Assembly: GCF_007558865.1 (NCBI RefSeq)
Contig: NZ_VLPK01000001.1
Location: 1,364,001 to 1,428,000 of the forward strand
Length of the DNA: 64,000 nt
Source: Mucilaginibacter corticis
GTDB taxonomy: Bacteria > Bacteroidota > Bacteroidia > Sphingobacteriales > Sphingobacteriaceae
Direction: 5' to 3'
Shown: positions 1-6,663 of the stretch, piece after piece
Layout: every line of letters begins with the position of its first letter
Position numbering within the stretch: the first letter of the stretch is position 1
Position numbers and translations under genes: made by a program
Notes under the pieces: generated by a model
What the model was told of the DNA's origin: nothing
The model's input: only the letters and a program-made list of their open reading frames with translations
Database searches by the model: none

Positions 1-1020
1 CGGGTAATTCTTTCGGCCGCGCACCGGGAAATTATTAAGCCAGCTATGTTTGTCACTTAAATTCCAAAAGGTAACGCCGGTAATAACCGATCTGTTAGCC
101 CTGAAAATGTTAAACATCTGCCCGTAGCGTTGTGTCTGCTGGCTTTCGCGTTGCGGCGTGTAGCCAGTACTGTCTGCTTTATCTTCGTTTGCGTAAACAG
201 ACATATCCAGTTCGGTTATCTGTACTTTAAGGCCCAGCGAAGAATAAAGCTTTATCGAGGTTTTGATCTCATCGTCAGCAGGGTTGGTTAACGACCAATG
301 GGACTGTAACCCAATAGCGTTAACAGGCACGCCGGCCGCTATCATTTTCTTGAGCAGTTGATAAACCCGGTCGCGTTTTTTGGGGCTTTCTGTACCGTAC
401 TCATTGTAAAAAAGCACCGCGTTGGGGTCGGCCTCATGCGCGTATTGAAATGCCTTGAAAATATAATCCTCGCCGCAGATCTGGTACCATGGCGAGTTTC
501 GTAAAGGCTGGTCACCACCATCCGCTACAGCCTCATTTATAACATCCCAGGCATATATTTTACCCTTGTAACGGCCAACGACTGCGTATATATGTGCCTT
601 AAGCCTGCTTAATAAAATCTCTTTGGTAGCCAGGTTACCTGCCTTATCATAAAACATCCAGGCCGGTACCTGCTGGTGCCAGCACAGGTTATGCCCACGC
701 ACCCTTAAATGATGCAGCTGCGCGAAATCGACAATAGCATCCGCGTCCTGCCAGTTATAGCGATCTTCCTGAGGGTGTATAGCCGCCATCTTCATGGCAT
801 TTTCCGGCGTTAGGCTGTTAAACTGTCGTAATATCAGGGCTTGCTGCGCCGGATCCCGCAGTTGGGCCGGAGTTACCGCTACACCAATGGGAAAGTAGTC
901 CTTGTAAACGTCTTTTAAACCTTTGTTGTCTCCCAATTGACCATAAACGGTCAGGGCCTTAAAAGCGAACATCAGCAGCAGTAACCTTTTGTTTAACATA
1001 AGCTTCAACATTTTTTGCAT
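1..1020 (-). CDS. Endo-1,4-beta-xylanase, GH10 family, cut by the left window edge
   Basis: The reverse strand from 1020 to 1 is open and encodes 340 residues of a GH10 xylanase, which cleaves internal beta-1,4-xylosidic bonds in xylan. Residues 1-28 look like a signal peptide (basic N-terminus, then a Leu/Phe-rich core), so it is probably exported. The GH10 fold is shown by TPENAMK, RGHNLCWHQQ, the acid/base motif WDVINEA (Glu about 163) and the nucleophile motif ITELDMS. The last visible residues, SDKHSWLNNFPVRG, belong to the extreme C-terminal part of the barrel, so only a short tail is missing. ATG codons at 1020, 1011 and 999 are alternative starts. It fits the polysaccharide-degrading profile of the window but has no visible operon partner here. 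Confidence 0.93.
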   Translation of the reverse strand, partial: MQKMLKLMLNKRLLLLMFAFKALTVYGQLGDNKGLKDVYKDYFPIGVAVTPAQLRDPAQQALILRQFNSLTPENAMKMAAIHPQEDRYNWQDADAIVDFAQLHHLRVRGHNLCWHQQVPAWMFYDKAGNLATKEILLSRLKAHIYAVVGRYKGKIYAWDVINEAVADGGDQPLRNSPWYQICGEDYIFKAFQYAHEADPNAVLFYNEYGTESPKKRDRVYQLLKKMIAAGVPVNAIGLQSHWSLTNPADDEIKTSIKLYSSLGLKVQITELDMSVYANEDKADSTGYTPQRESQQTQRYGQMFNIFRANRSVITGVTFWNLSDKHSWLNNFPVRGRKNYP

Positions 1021-1562
1021 CAGGATACTAAGTTATTAAAAATACCGTGGCAATGCTTATTTTACAACACGGCCTTGCGCGGTTCCCCTCTTGAGAGGGG
1101 TGTAGGGGTGTGTCATTTCGCGTGTGTAAACACACCCCTACAGCAGTACAAGCCAACCCGCCCCCCTCTCAAGAGGGGAACTTTTTATGATGTGCTTGTT
1201 TCACGCGGGTGTGGGCCAGTTGGGACAAGTGAACCGAGGCTTGGATTAACTATTTGTAAATAAGCGATTTAATTGAAAATAGGTAAGTCAAAACGAGCCA
1301 CACCTATAAGTCGGTAAAAGACAGGTTTAAATTTTAATTACTTATTGATAGTCAGTCTTTTAAAAGTTTGTTTTTGCGTTAATTCGAAGAGACTGATTAG
1401 TAACGAGTACTCATCGCTTTTTGTCTTCGTTCCATACTCGCGTCATTAGAGGGATTAAATTTCTAATGACCTATGTAAGTGGCATACTAAGGTAGGGGTT
1501 GTAATCTTAATTAATATATTTACATTTATTTTTTATTGATACCTTAACACCTAAACCGATTG
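1021..1562. other. Gene-free region with a palindromic repeat
   Basis: No credible gene is seen between the xylanase start and the SIR2 gene. The left part holds the inverted repeat at 1082-1181. The right part is AT-rich and would contain the promoter of the SIR2 gene; a convincing TTTG/TAnnTTTG pair was not found. An 82-codon open frame over 1015-1263 reads through the palindrome and has no coding character. Confidence 0.6.
1082..1181. repeat. Inverted pair of a GC-rich Bacteroidota-type intergenic repeat
   Basis: Two copies of the same element face each other. GTTCCCCTCTTGAGAGGGG (1082-1100) is the exact reverse complement of 1163-1181, and TGTAGGGGTGTGT (1101-1113) is the exact reverse complement of 1130-1142. 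The right copy carries about 20 extra bases between its two blocks (1143-1162). Each block is itself a short hairpin (CCCCTC/GAGGGG). Related sequences lie at 4617-4648 and, inside a coding region, at 10573-10606. It could be a small mobile repeat (MITE- or REP-like) or a bidirectional transcription stop; no T-tract supports the second strongly. Confidence 0.75.
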
Positions 1563-3371
1563 ATGAAGATTGAAACTATTGATCACCTTGCTTATATTAT
1601 AAAAGAAGCTGAAAAGCGAGGTAGGCCAAAACCAATTGTATTTTTAGGAGCGGGAGCCTCAAGGTCTGCAGGTATTCCTGATGCTAAAACCATTGCTAAA
1701 ACTATAATAACAGATTACCCGTCTAATCCTAAAATAAAAAAATTAAAGGAAGAAGAGCGTACCTATTCGCGGTTAATGGACACATTACAACCAAGTGAAA
1801 GAAATGAGCTTTTAAAAAGTCTAATTGATAAAGCAAAAATAAACGTAACACATGTTTATTTGGCACAAATGATGAAACTTGGATTTATCGATTATTTCCT
1901 AACGGTTAACTTTGATAATTTAATGCAAAGGGCTTTGGCACTATATAATATTTTCCCCCCAACTTACGATATTTCAATACTTAAGGATATAACAACTACA
2001 TCTTTTCATCCCAAATCTATAACTTATTTACATGGTCAGCATAACGGACTTTGGTTGTTAAACACTAAAGACGAAATGGAAAAAGTTAAAGAGATCGTAC
2101 CTCCAATATTAAATAAAATATCTAATGGAAGGATATGGATAATTATAGGATATAGTGGTGGCGACCCTATTTTTGATCATATTGTTAATTTGGGCCGTTT
2201 TGATGATGGTTTATATTGGGTAGGATATAAAGAAAATGATCCCGCCGATAACGTTATTAAAGATTTGTTAGATAAATCAAACACTAATTCTTTCTTAATA
2301 AAAGATTATGACGCTGATTCGTTTTGTTTAAAATTAAATACAGAATTAGGCAATCCTGAACCATCGATATTTGACCAACCATTTAGCTTTTTAAAAAGCT
2401 CTTTAGATAATATTGTTGATATTGAAAACACGGAAACTTACAAAAGTGTACGAGAACGACTTGACGATTCAAAAAAAATGGTCGAAGATGCAATTCAAAA
2501 GTATGAAGGTAAAAATCAGTCAATTAAGGAAATGACTGACAGGGATATAAGAAAAAGTAAATTAAAAAAATCTCTTATTAATGCATTAATTAAAAATGAC
2601 TACGAAAATAATGATGACTTATTTACAGAGGGCATCACACTTAATGACGCAGAAATAAATGAACTTTTGAGTCGATTATACAATGATTGGGGTGCAAGGT
2701 TACATTCAAAAGCGAGAAACTCACAGGGGCTTGATCAAAAAAAATATTTTGAGATGGCAGTCAAAAAATTTGAAAAAGCCATCGATTTAAATAAAGATGA
2801 TTTTTTTATTTTAAACAACTGGGGTTCAGCACTAGGCGATTTTGCAAGTATACTAACAGGTACTAAACAAATCAACTTTTATAAATCAAGCTTTGAAAAA
2901 TTTGAAAAAGCGACTGCACTTGATGATCTATATGAAGAAGCGTATCTTAATTGGGGTTCAACACTAACTGAGTATGCCAAAAAATTATCAGGATCAGAAG
3001 AAGAACTATATTATAACTTAAGTTTTGAAAAATTTGCAAAAGTAGAATCGATTAACAATGAAAATCAAAACTTATACAGCAACTGGTCATATGCTTTGAT
3101 ATGTTATTCATATTCTTTAAAAAACGAAAAACGGATTTTATATTTAAATGAGGCGTTAGAAAAGGCGAAAAGGGCTGTGGAGTTGGGAGATAATGAGTAT
3201 AATGTAGCGTGTGCATACGCTTTACTTGGCGAAAAAAATAACGCATTAAGATTTCTTGAATTAACATTAAAGAATCGTAGCACTTCAACAAAAGAAGTGC
3301 TAGCAGATCGGGATTGGTCAAAATTTGCAGAAGACGATGACCTTATCCGATTATTAAGTAAATATAATTAA
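1563..3371 (+). CDS. SIR2-domain protein with C-terminal TPR-like repeats, putative NADase
   Basis: A 602-residue protein with a SIR2 Rossmann domain at about residues 22-260: FLGAGASRSAGIP (nucleotide-binding loop), TVNFDNL (Asn116, Asp118), YLHG (His157, position of the catalytic histidine) and GYSGGDP. Residues 360-570 carry three or more helical repeats with recurring FEKA and NWG motifs, TPR-like. SIR2 domains of this prokaryotic type are often NAD-degrading effectors of antiphage defence, with the repeat part acting as sensor or scaffold; that role is inferred. An in-frame TTG lies just before the chosen ATG. The gene is far more AT-rich than its neighbours and is flanked by dispersed repeats, which suggests transfer. 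No second defence gene (TIR, SMODS, HerA, pAgo) is adjacent, so a single-gene system or an orphan is possible. Confidence 0.8.
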   Translation: MKIETIDHLAYIIKEAEKRGRPKPIVFLGAGASRSAGIPDAKTIAKTIITDYPSNPKIKKLKEEERTYSRLMDTLQPSERNELLKSLIDKAKINVTHVYLAQMMKLGFIDYFLTVNFDNLMQRALALYNIFPPTYDISILKDITTTSFHPKSITYLHGQHNGLWLLNTKDEMEKVKEIVPPILNKISNGRIWIIIGYSGGDPIFDHIVNLGRFDDGLYWVGYKENDPADNVIKDLLDKSNTNSFLIKDYDADSFCLKLNTELGNPEPSIFDQPFSFLKSSLDNIVDIENTETYKSVRERLDDSKKMVEDAIQKYEGKNQSIKEMTDRDIRKSKLKKSLINALIKNDYENNDDLFTEGITLNDAEINELLSRLYNDWGARLHSKARNSQGLDQKKYFEMAVKKFEKAIDLNKDDFFILNNWGSALGDFASILTGTKQINFYKSSFEKFEKATALDDLYEEAYLNWGSTLTEYAKKLSGSEEELYYNLSFEKFAKVESINNENQNLYSNWSYALICYSYSLKNEKRILYLNEALEKAKRAVELGDNEYNVACAYALLGEKNNALRFLELTLKNRSTSTKEVLADRDWSKFAEDDDLIRLLSKYN

Positions 3372-3500
3372 ATGAAGTTTTCGGTCAATACAAGAATATA
3401 AGCGAGCTAGCCAATCGCAAGCTACTTGTGCCTTTACTTCACCACCAACTATTTGTTTTTCAAATTAAGTTCCCTAAATTTAATCTAAACAAGTTAAGTC

Positions 3501-3719
3501 ATGGCACCAGACGAAGAAACCCCTGTTAATGAAGAGAAGGAAGATGATTTTCCGGAGATCACGACCAATGACCATGGGCAGGCAACTACCATATCGCCGG
3601 GAGATTATCCTGAACTGGATACCAACGACGTAGGTCAGAAATATCTCATTGAAGAATTGCCGCCGGAGAGTTTCCCCGAAATTGATACGAACGACCGGGG
3701 CGACGAAAGCGAGGAATAA
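3501..3719 (+). CDS. Small acidic protein with three FPEI-x-TND-x-G motifs, function unknown
   Basis: A 72-residue, strongly acidic protein without signal peptide, membrane segment or cysteine. It contains three copies of one motif: FPEITTNDHG (17-26), YPELDTNDVG (36-45) and FPEIDTNDRG (58-67), spaced 19 and 22 residues. The D-x-N-D-x-G part faintly resembles a calcium loop, but position 5 lacks an acidic residue, so I do not claim metal binding. It lies between the SIR2 gene, on the same strand 130 bp upstream, and a convergent membrane protein gene whose 3' end touches it. The regular motif and acidic bias argue that it is real. I do not recognise the family. Confidence 0.6.
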   Translation: MAPDEETPVNEEKEDDFPEITTNDHGQATTISPGDYPELDTNDVGQKYLIEELPPESFPEIDTNDRGDESEE

Positions 3720-3720
3720 C

Positions 3721-4290
3721 TTATAAAAAGTACCTGCGGCTTATTAAATAAACCACAATTAAAACGATGGGCGAATAGAACAGCAGGTTTAAAGACTGTT
3801 TGTAGATCTTCCATCGTTTATCATTTTTAGCCCGGTTTTCGGTAATGCCCGCCTGTAGGTTTGTGATCCTGGTGATGTACAGCAATTTCAGCCGGTTATC
3901 TTTCGGCAGGTCGAACACCGTGTCATTGATCACCTTTTTTGGTTGGGTGCCCGGCAGCACGTATTCCATCGGCCTGATATTGGGGTAGATAAAAAATATC
4001 CCCAGCAAAAAATAATAGGTAATACCCGCTATGGCGGTGACTAAAATAGCGTCAAAACTGGCTGTCTTTTCCCAATCGCCAATGGCATAAGCCACCAGGC
4101 CTACCAGTACGCCGGCTACTAGTTGTAAAAGCGAGGTGGTGCGTTCAAGGATCCTGACACTTGTTTCAATAGAATCATTAAAAGCGGTTTCGGCACCTTC
4201 TATAATTAATTTAGCCTCTTCCGTTTCAAGCTTTTGCTTGTACTTTACATCAAATTGCCAGTCAGGTTTATCAGTTGTTTCCATAAACAT
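3721..4290 (-). CDS. Membrane protein of unknown function, three predicted TM segments
   Basis: About 189 residues from ATG 4290 (MFMETTD); ATG 4284 is equally possible. A longer open frame reaches 4362 but would cover the likely promoter (an AT-rich stretch with TATATTTAC just upstream of 4290), so I prefer the shorter form. An N-terminal soluble helix-rich part of about 45 residues is followed by two close TM segments (LLQLVAGVLVGLVAYAIG, then ILVTAIAGITYYFLLGIFF), a soluble part of about 70 residues and a C-terminal TM segment (SPIVLIVVYLISRRYF). The 2TM-plus-soluble layout resembles small membrane effectors found next to defence genes, but there is no diagnostic motif. It converges on the acidic-repeat gene. 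Confidence 0.6.
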   Translation of the reverse strand: MFMETTDKPDWQFDVKYKQKLETEEAKLIIEGAETAFNDSIETSVRILERTTSLLQLVAGVLVGLVAYAIGDWEKTASFDAILVTAIAGITYYFLLGIFFIYPNIRPMEYVLPGTQPKKVINDTVFDLPKDNRLKLLYITRITNLQAGITENRAKNDKRWKIYKQSLNLLFYSPIVLIVVYLISRRYFL

Positions 4291-4647
4291 TCGTTTACGT
4301 AAATATATATTTTTATTGGTAAAGTACTGTAAGTCATAGTGGTGCGGTGATAATGCCGCCACAAGCTAAAAAGTATCGCATCCATTCCTTATTTATACAT
4401 ACCCCTTTGCCAATGGTTAGCTTCTCTACAAACCCAAACACCGTAGGTGTTAAAGGTCGGTAGAAAAAAGTCCAACAAAGATTCGTGCCGTCAGGTACGA
4501 TACTTGCGAAGTTGCGTACCTATGGCACGCTATTGATTGCATATTATATTTTCTACCGACGTTTTGCACCTACGGCGCAATTTTGAAAAACTTAATTTTA
4601 GAATATTCATCAAAGTCCTCTCTTTTGGAGAGGATTTAGGAGAGGTA
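4291..4647. other. Gene-free stretch filled by two repeat elements
   Basis: Between the membrane protein start and the 3' end of the DUF4142 gene I see no gene. The stretch holds a nested inverted repeat (4439-4577) and one copy of the GC-rich short repeat (4617-4648). Its left end is the probable promoter region of the minus-strand membrane protein. Confidence 0.6.
4439..4577. repeat. Nested inverted repeat, about 139 bp, cruciform or MITE-like
   Basis: Outer arms at 4439-4467 and 4549-4577 match as reverse complements at 25 of 29 positions; they include CCGTAGGTG/CACCTACGG and GGTCGGTAGAAAA/TTTTCTACCGAC. Inner arms at 4484-4499 (CGTGCCGTCAGGTACG) and 4515-4529 (CGTACCTATGGCACG) also pair, around a loop of about 15 bases. 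The whole can fold into one long imperfect hairpin. No transposase is present, so a non-autonomous mobile repeat is the likeliest reading. Confidence 0.75.
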
Positions 4648-4648
4648 C
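4617..4648. repeat. Short GC-rich dispersed repeat copy
   Basis: The sequence AGTCCTCTCTTTTGGAGAGG followed by ATTTAGGAGAGG has the same architecture as the element at 1082-1113: a palindromic CCTCTC/GAGAGG block, then a spaced purine-rich block. It abuts the stop codon of the DUF4142 gene and may contribute to transcription termination there. Confidence 0.6.
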
Positions 4649-5223
4649 TATTTCATACTCCCATCAATAGCATCTATCAGATCCAGATGCCTTTGTATGG
4701 TGAGGATGTTATGGGTGGCAAATGCCTTTATCTGCGGATCATAAGCGGTTTTTGATGTGGTGGTAAACAGGTCGAGCGCCCGTTTGTAATCTTCGCGGGT
4801 TTTATCAAGGTACGCGGCGTCAAAATCTTTCCCGTCTTTTTTATCAAGATCGGCTATTGATTGCTGTGCTTCCATACTGATAGAATCAGGCAGGGTGATC
4901 TTCTTTGCTTTCGCCAATGCTATCAACCGGCCCTTACCCTTGGTCAGGTCCTTTACCATCATGGCACCAAAGTTCTTTATCCGCTTGTCCTTACCTTTTT
5001 GCTTAGCCATGGTGCCTATCTTTATTTCTGCAAGACAGGCCTGGGCAATGGTGGTAACAAATTTAGCGTCGTCCTTGCCTACAATAATGGTAGCGTTGTT
5101 AGCGGTATCAACCACATCTGTAGTAGTATCATCATCTGTATCGGCATTATCACTATGGCCATGGCATGCCTGCAATACACAAACAGCAAACAGGGTAAGC
5201 AATAACAGCGTTACTTTTTTCAT
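4648..5223 (-). CDS. DUF4142 family lipoprotein
   Basis: A 191-residue exported protein. The signal peptide ends in the lipobox LQAC (Cys20), followed by an Asp/Thr-rich linker (HSDNADTDDDTTTD), so it is probably anchored in the outer membrane or facing the periplasm. Residues 52-190 form a helical domain of the DUF4142 type (ferritin-like four-helix bundle): DAKFVTTIAQACLAEI, NFGAMMVKDLTKG, the conserved long AAYLDKTREDYKRALDLF helix and FATHNILTIQRHLDL. DUF4142 proteins are common in Bacteroidota and often stress-related; no biochemical role is established that I can apply here. The gene is single, with its own 3' repeat and a divergent promoter shared with gcvH. Confidence 0.85.
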   Translation of the reverse strand: MKKVTLLLLTLFAVCVLQACHGHSDNADTDDDTTTDVVDTANNATIIVGKDDAKFVTTIAQACLAEIKIGTMAKQKGKDKRIKNFGAMMVKDLTKGKGRLIALAKAKKITLPDSISMEAQQSIADLDKKDGKDFDAAYLDKTREDYKRALDLFTTTSKTAYDPQIKAFATHNILTIQRHLDLIDAIDGSMK

Positions 5224-5336
5224 TATCAGGATGGTTTACTAATCGGTTACAAAATCTGTTCCATATATAGAACGCAGATATTTATTAAAATTACAGTTTC
5301 TTAAGGTTAAATTTATCTGGTTGCCTAAAGTTTTCT

Positions 5337-5344
5337 TATTTTTG
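5337..5344 (+). promoter_or_regulatory. Candidate -7 box for gcvH
   Basis: TATTTTTG matches the Bacteroidota -7 consensus TAnnTTTG, 20 bp before the gcvH start codon. No good TTTG -33 box is seen at the usual spacing, so this is half a promoter on sequence grounds. Confidence 0.45.
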
Positions 5345-5363
5345 GGTAAATTAAAATTAACAT

Positions 5364-5744
5364 ATGAACTTTCCTGCTGAATTAAAATACACCAAGGACC
5401 ATGAATGGGTTAAATTAGAAGGTAGTGTTGCTACCATAGGTATAACAGAATTTGCCCAGGGCGAACTGGGTGATATTGTTTATGTAGATATCAATTCGGT
5501 AGGTAAAGAAGTAAGTAAAGAGGGCGTTTTTGGCACTGTTGAAGCTGTTAAAACCGTATCTGACCTGTTTATGCCGGTAACCGGTACCGTTACAGAAGTT
5601 AACAAAGCGCTTGACACGCAGCCTGAACTGGTAAACTCTGACCCCTATGGCGAAGGCTGGATGGTAAAGATTACCGTAGCCGATGCTGCCGATGTAGCGG
5701 GTTTATTATCAGCCGATGATTATAAAGGCCTGGTTGGTGCGTAA
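5364..5744 (+). CDS. gcvH: Glycine cleavage system H protein
   Basis: A 126-residue lipoyl carrier protein that shuttles the aminomethyl group between the P, T and L proteins of the cytoplasmic glycine cleavage complex. The signature is complete: [15 protein letters not shown] at the N-terminus, [17 protein letters not shown], and the lipoyl-lysine loop [11 protein letters not shown] with Lys63, then [16 protein letters not shown]. Length is typical. It is followed after 6 bp by a VanZ-like gene, so the two are probably cotranscribed. The other gcv genes are not in this window. Confidence 0.97.
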   Translation: MNFPAELKYTKDHEWVKLEGSVATIGITEFAQGELGDIVYVDINSVGKEVSKEGVFGTVEAVKTVSDLFMPVTGTVTEVNKALDTQPELVNSDPYGEGWMVKITVADAADVAGLLSADDYKGLVGA

Positions 5745-5750
5745 TTAATA

Positions 5751-6146
5751 ATGAAATCTTTCTTAAGATACCAAAGGCTCACAATTTTGTGGGCCTTGTT
5801 TGTAATGATACTCTGCAATATAAAGCTTGGGCCTATAAGCGAGTCGCCTATGTTTTTTCCGGGATTTGATAAACTGGTGCATTGCGGGTTCTTTTTTATG
5901 GTGGTTGTCCTTAGTGCAAACGGCTATTTATGGCAAAAGGGCACAGATACTTTAAAGTTTATGCCGGCGTTTGTTATTACAGCAATATCAATTATTTACG
6001 GCGGTGTTATTGAGTTGCTGCAGCTATACGTATTTACCTGGCGCGATGGTAACTGGCCCGACCTGTTTGCAGATGCCGTGGGTGCATGTATGGCTATATT
6101 TTGTATATTAGTAATTATTGGATCTGTTAAACATGTTAAAAAGTAA
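5751..6146 (+). CDS. VanZ-like membrane protein
   Basis: A 131-residue membrane protein with four predicted TM segments. It shows the VanZ-like pattern: DKLVHCGFFFMVVV after a loop that follows TM1, then GGVIELLQLYVFTWRDGNWPDLFADAVGA, where Glu in the third TM and the R-x-G-N-x-x-D-x-x-A-D loop are conserved. VanZ-like proteins alter the cell envelope, but the biochemical function is not settled. It lies 6 bp after gcvH and overlaps the start of a small lipoprotein gene by 14 bp, a gene order I expect from other Bacteroidota gcvH loci but could not verify here. Confidence 0.85.
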   Translation: MKSFLRYQRLTILWALFVMILCNIKLGPISESPMFFPGFDKLVHCGFFFMVVVLSANGYLWQKGTDTLKFMPAFVITAISIIYGGVIELLQLYVFTWRDGNWPDLFADAVGACMAIFCILVIIGSVKHVKK

Positions 6147-6288
6147 ATTAATAATAGCCGCAGTGGCGCTGGTAATGGGTTTAAGTTCTTGCGGTATTTT
6201 TCATAAAAGCTGCAATTGCCCGCATTTTAGTAAGGCAACTACCCCTGCTAAAGCCGGACAAGCACCTGTTATTTACGCTACGCGATAG
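6133..6288 (+). CDS. 51-residue lipoprotein, cysteine-rich, function unknown
   Basis: A short frame beginning inside the 3' end of the VanZ-like gene (14-bp overlap). It encodes a basic start (MLKSK), a hydrophobic core and the lipobox LSSC (Cys20), then GIFHKSCNCPHFSKATTPAK and a Tyr/Arg end. A perfect lipobox at the normal distance and the coupled overlap support it. The CxC-x-H segment could bind a metal or form a disulfide; this is inference. Confidence 0.6.
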   Translation: MLKSKLIIAAVALVMGLSSCGIFHKSCNCPHFSKATTPAKAGQAPVIYATR

Positions 6289-6346
6289 GGCAATTAGTCG
6301 TCGGGGATTTCCGACCTACCTCTTAGTATAAACGACAAAATTTGCT

Positions 6347-6354
6347 TATATTTG
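6347..6354 (+). promoter_or_regulatory. Isolated TAnnTTTG box facing a gene-free stretch
   Basis: TATATTTG is an exact match to the Bacteroidota -7 consensus on the plus strand, yet no plus-strand gene follows for several kilobases. It may be a chance match in AT-rich DNA, or it may drive a short RNA reading into the repeat array. No clear -33 box was found. Confidence 0.3.
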
Positions 6355-6452
6355 TATGTACCCTGAAGGATACTCAGACATACTTCCCCGCCAATATTTT
6401 ACAAAAGTTCTTTAATAAATAAAAAGCTGATTTTTACCGGGATATTTTACAA

Positions 6453-6482
6453 TTGATTGATTATCAACAATTAATCAATCAA
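6453..6482 (-). terminator. AT-rich hairpin downstream of the egt operon
   Basis: TTGATTGATTA (6453-6463) pairs with TAATCAATCAA (6472-6482) as an 11-bp perfect stem with a short loop. It lies about 180 bp past the egtD stop on the minus strand and could end operon transcription. The stem has little GC and no strong T-tract, so the call is weak. Confidence 0.35.
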
Positions 6483-6487
6483 CCATG

Positions 6488-6655
6488 CTACCGGCATTGA
6501 CCCTGATACCCGATAAATGGCCTTTTTTACTACCGGTATCGGGCACAATACCCGAAAAACAGTGTTTTTTACTACGGGCATAAAGGCTGATACCTGAATA
6601 ATGGCAATTTTTACTACCGGTAAAGTTACGGATACCCGTGGAAATGATTTTACTC
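6488..6655. repeat. Tandem array of four 42-bp units
   Basis: Units start at 6488, 6530, 6572 and 6614, exactly 42 bp apart. Each begins CTAC[C/G]GG, has ATACC[C/T]G at offset 19, and units 1-3 end in TTTTTA. A degenerate fifth start follows at about 6655. The period is 14 codons, so a minus-strand frame stays open and reads a 14-residue repeat of the form PVVKxxxxRVxxxx, but it has no start or signal of its own. Sequence divergence between units (roughly a third of positions) indicates an old array. Confidence 0.85.
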
Positions 6656-6663
6656 TTACTGGT

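Larger units (their letters stand above)
6289..6663. other. Gene-free stretch with hairpin and tandem repeats
   Basis: No convincing gene lies here. It contains an isolated -7-like box (6347-6354), an AT-rich hairpin (6453-6482) and a 42-bp tandem repeat array (6488-6655) that ends just before the egtD stop codon. Confidence 0.6.

Noticed and set aside
1015..1263. 82-codon open frame over the palindromic repeat
   Set aside because: It starts inside the xylanase start region, reads through an inverted repeat, and its peptide has no domain or coding bias.
1563..3371. Thoeris, DSR or pAgo-SIR2 system
   Set aside because: The SIR2 domain fits, but no TIR, SLOG-type, APAZ, pAgo or HerA partner is present and the length and repeat tail do not match a named system I can assign.
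6488..6655. Possible CRISPR array
   Set aside because: Units are contiguous and diverged with no unique spacers between identical repeats, and there are no cas genes.
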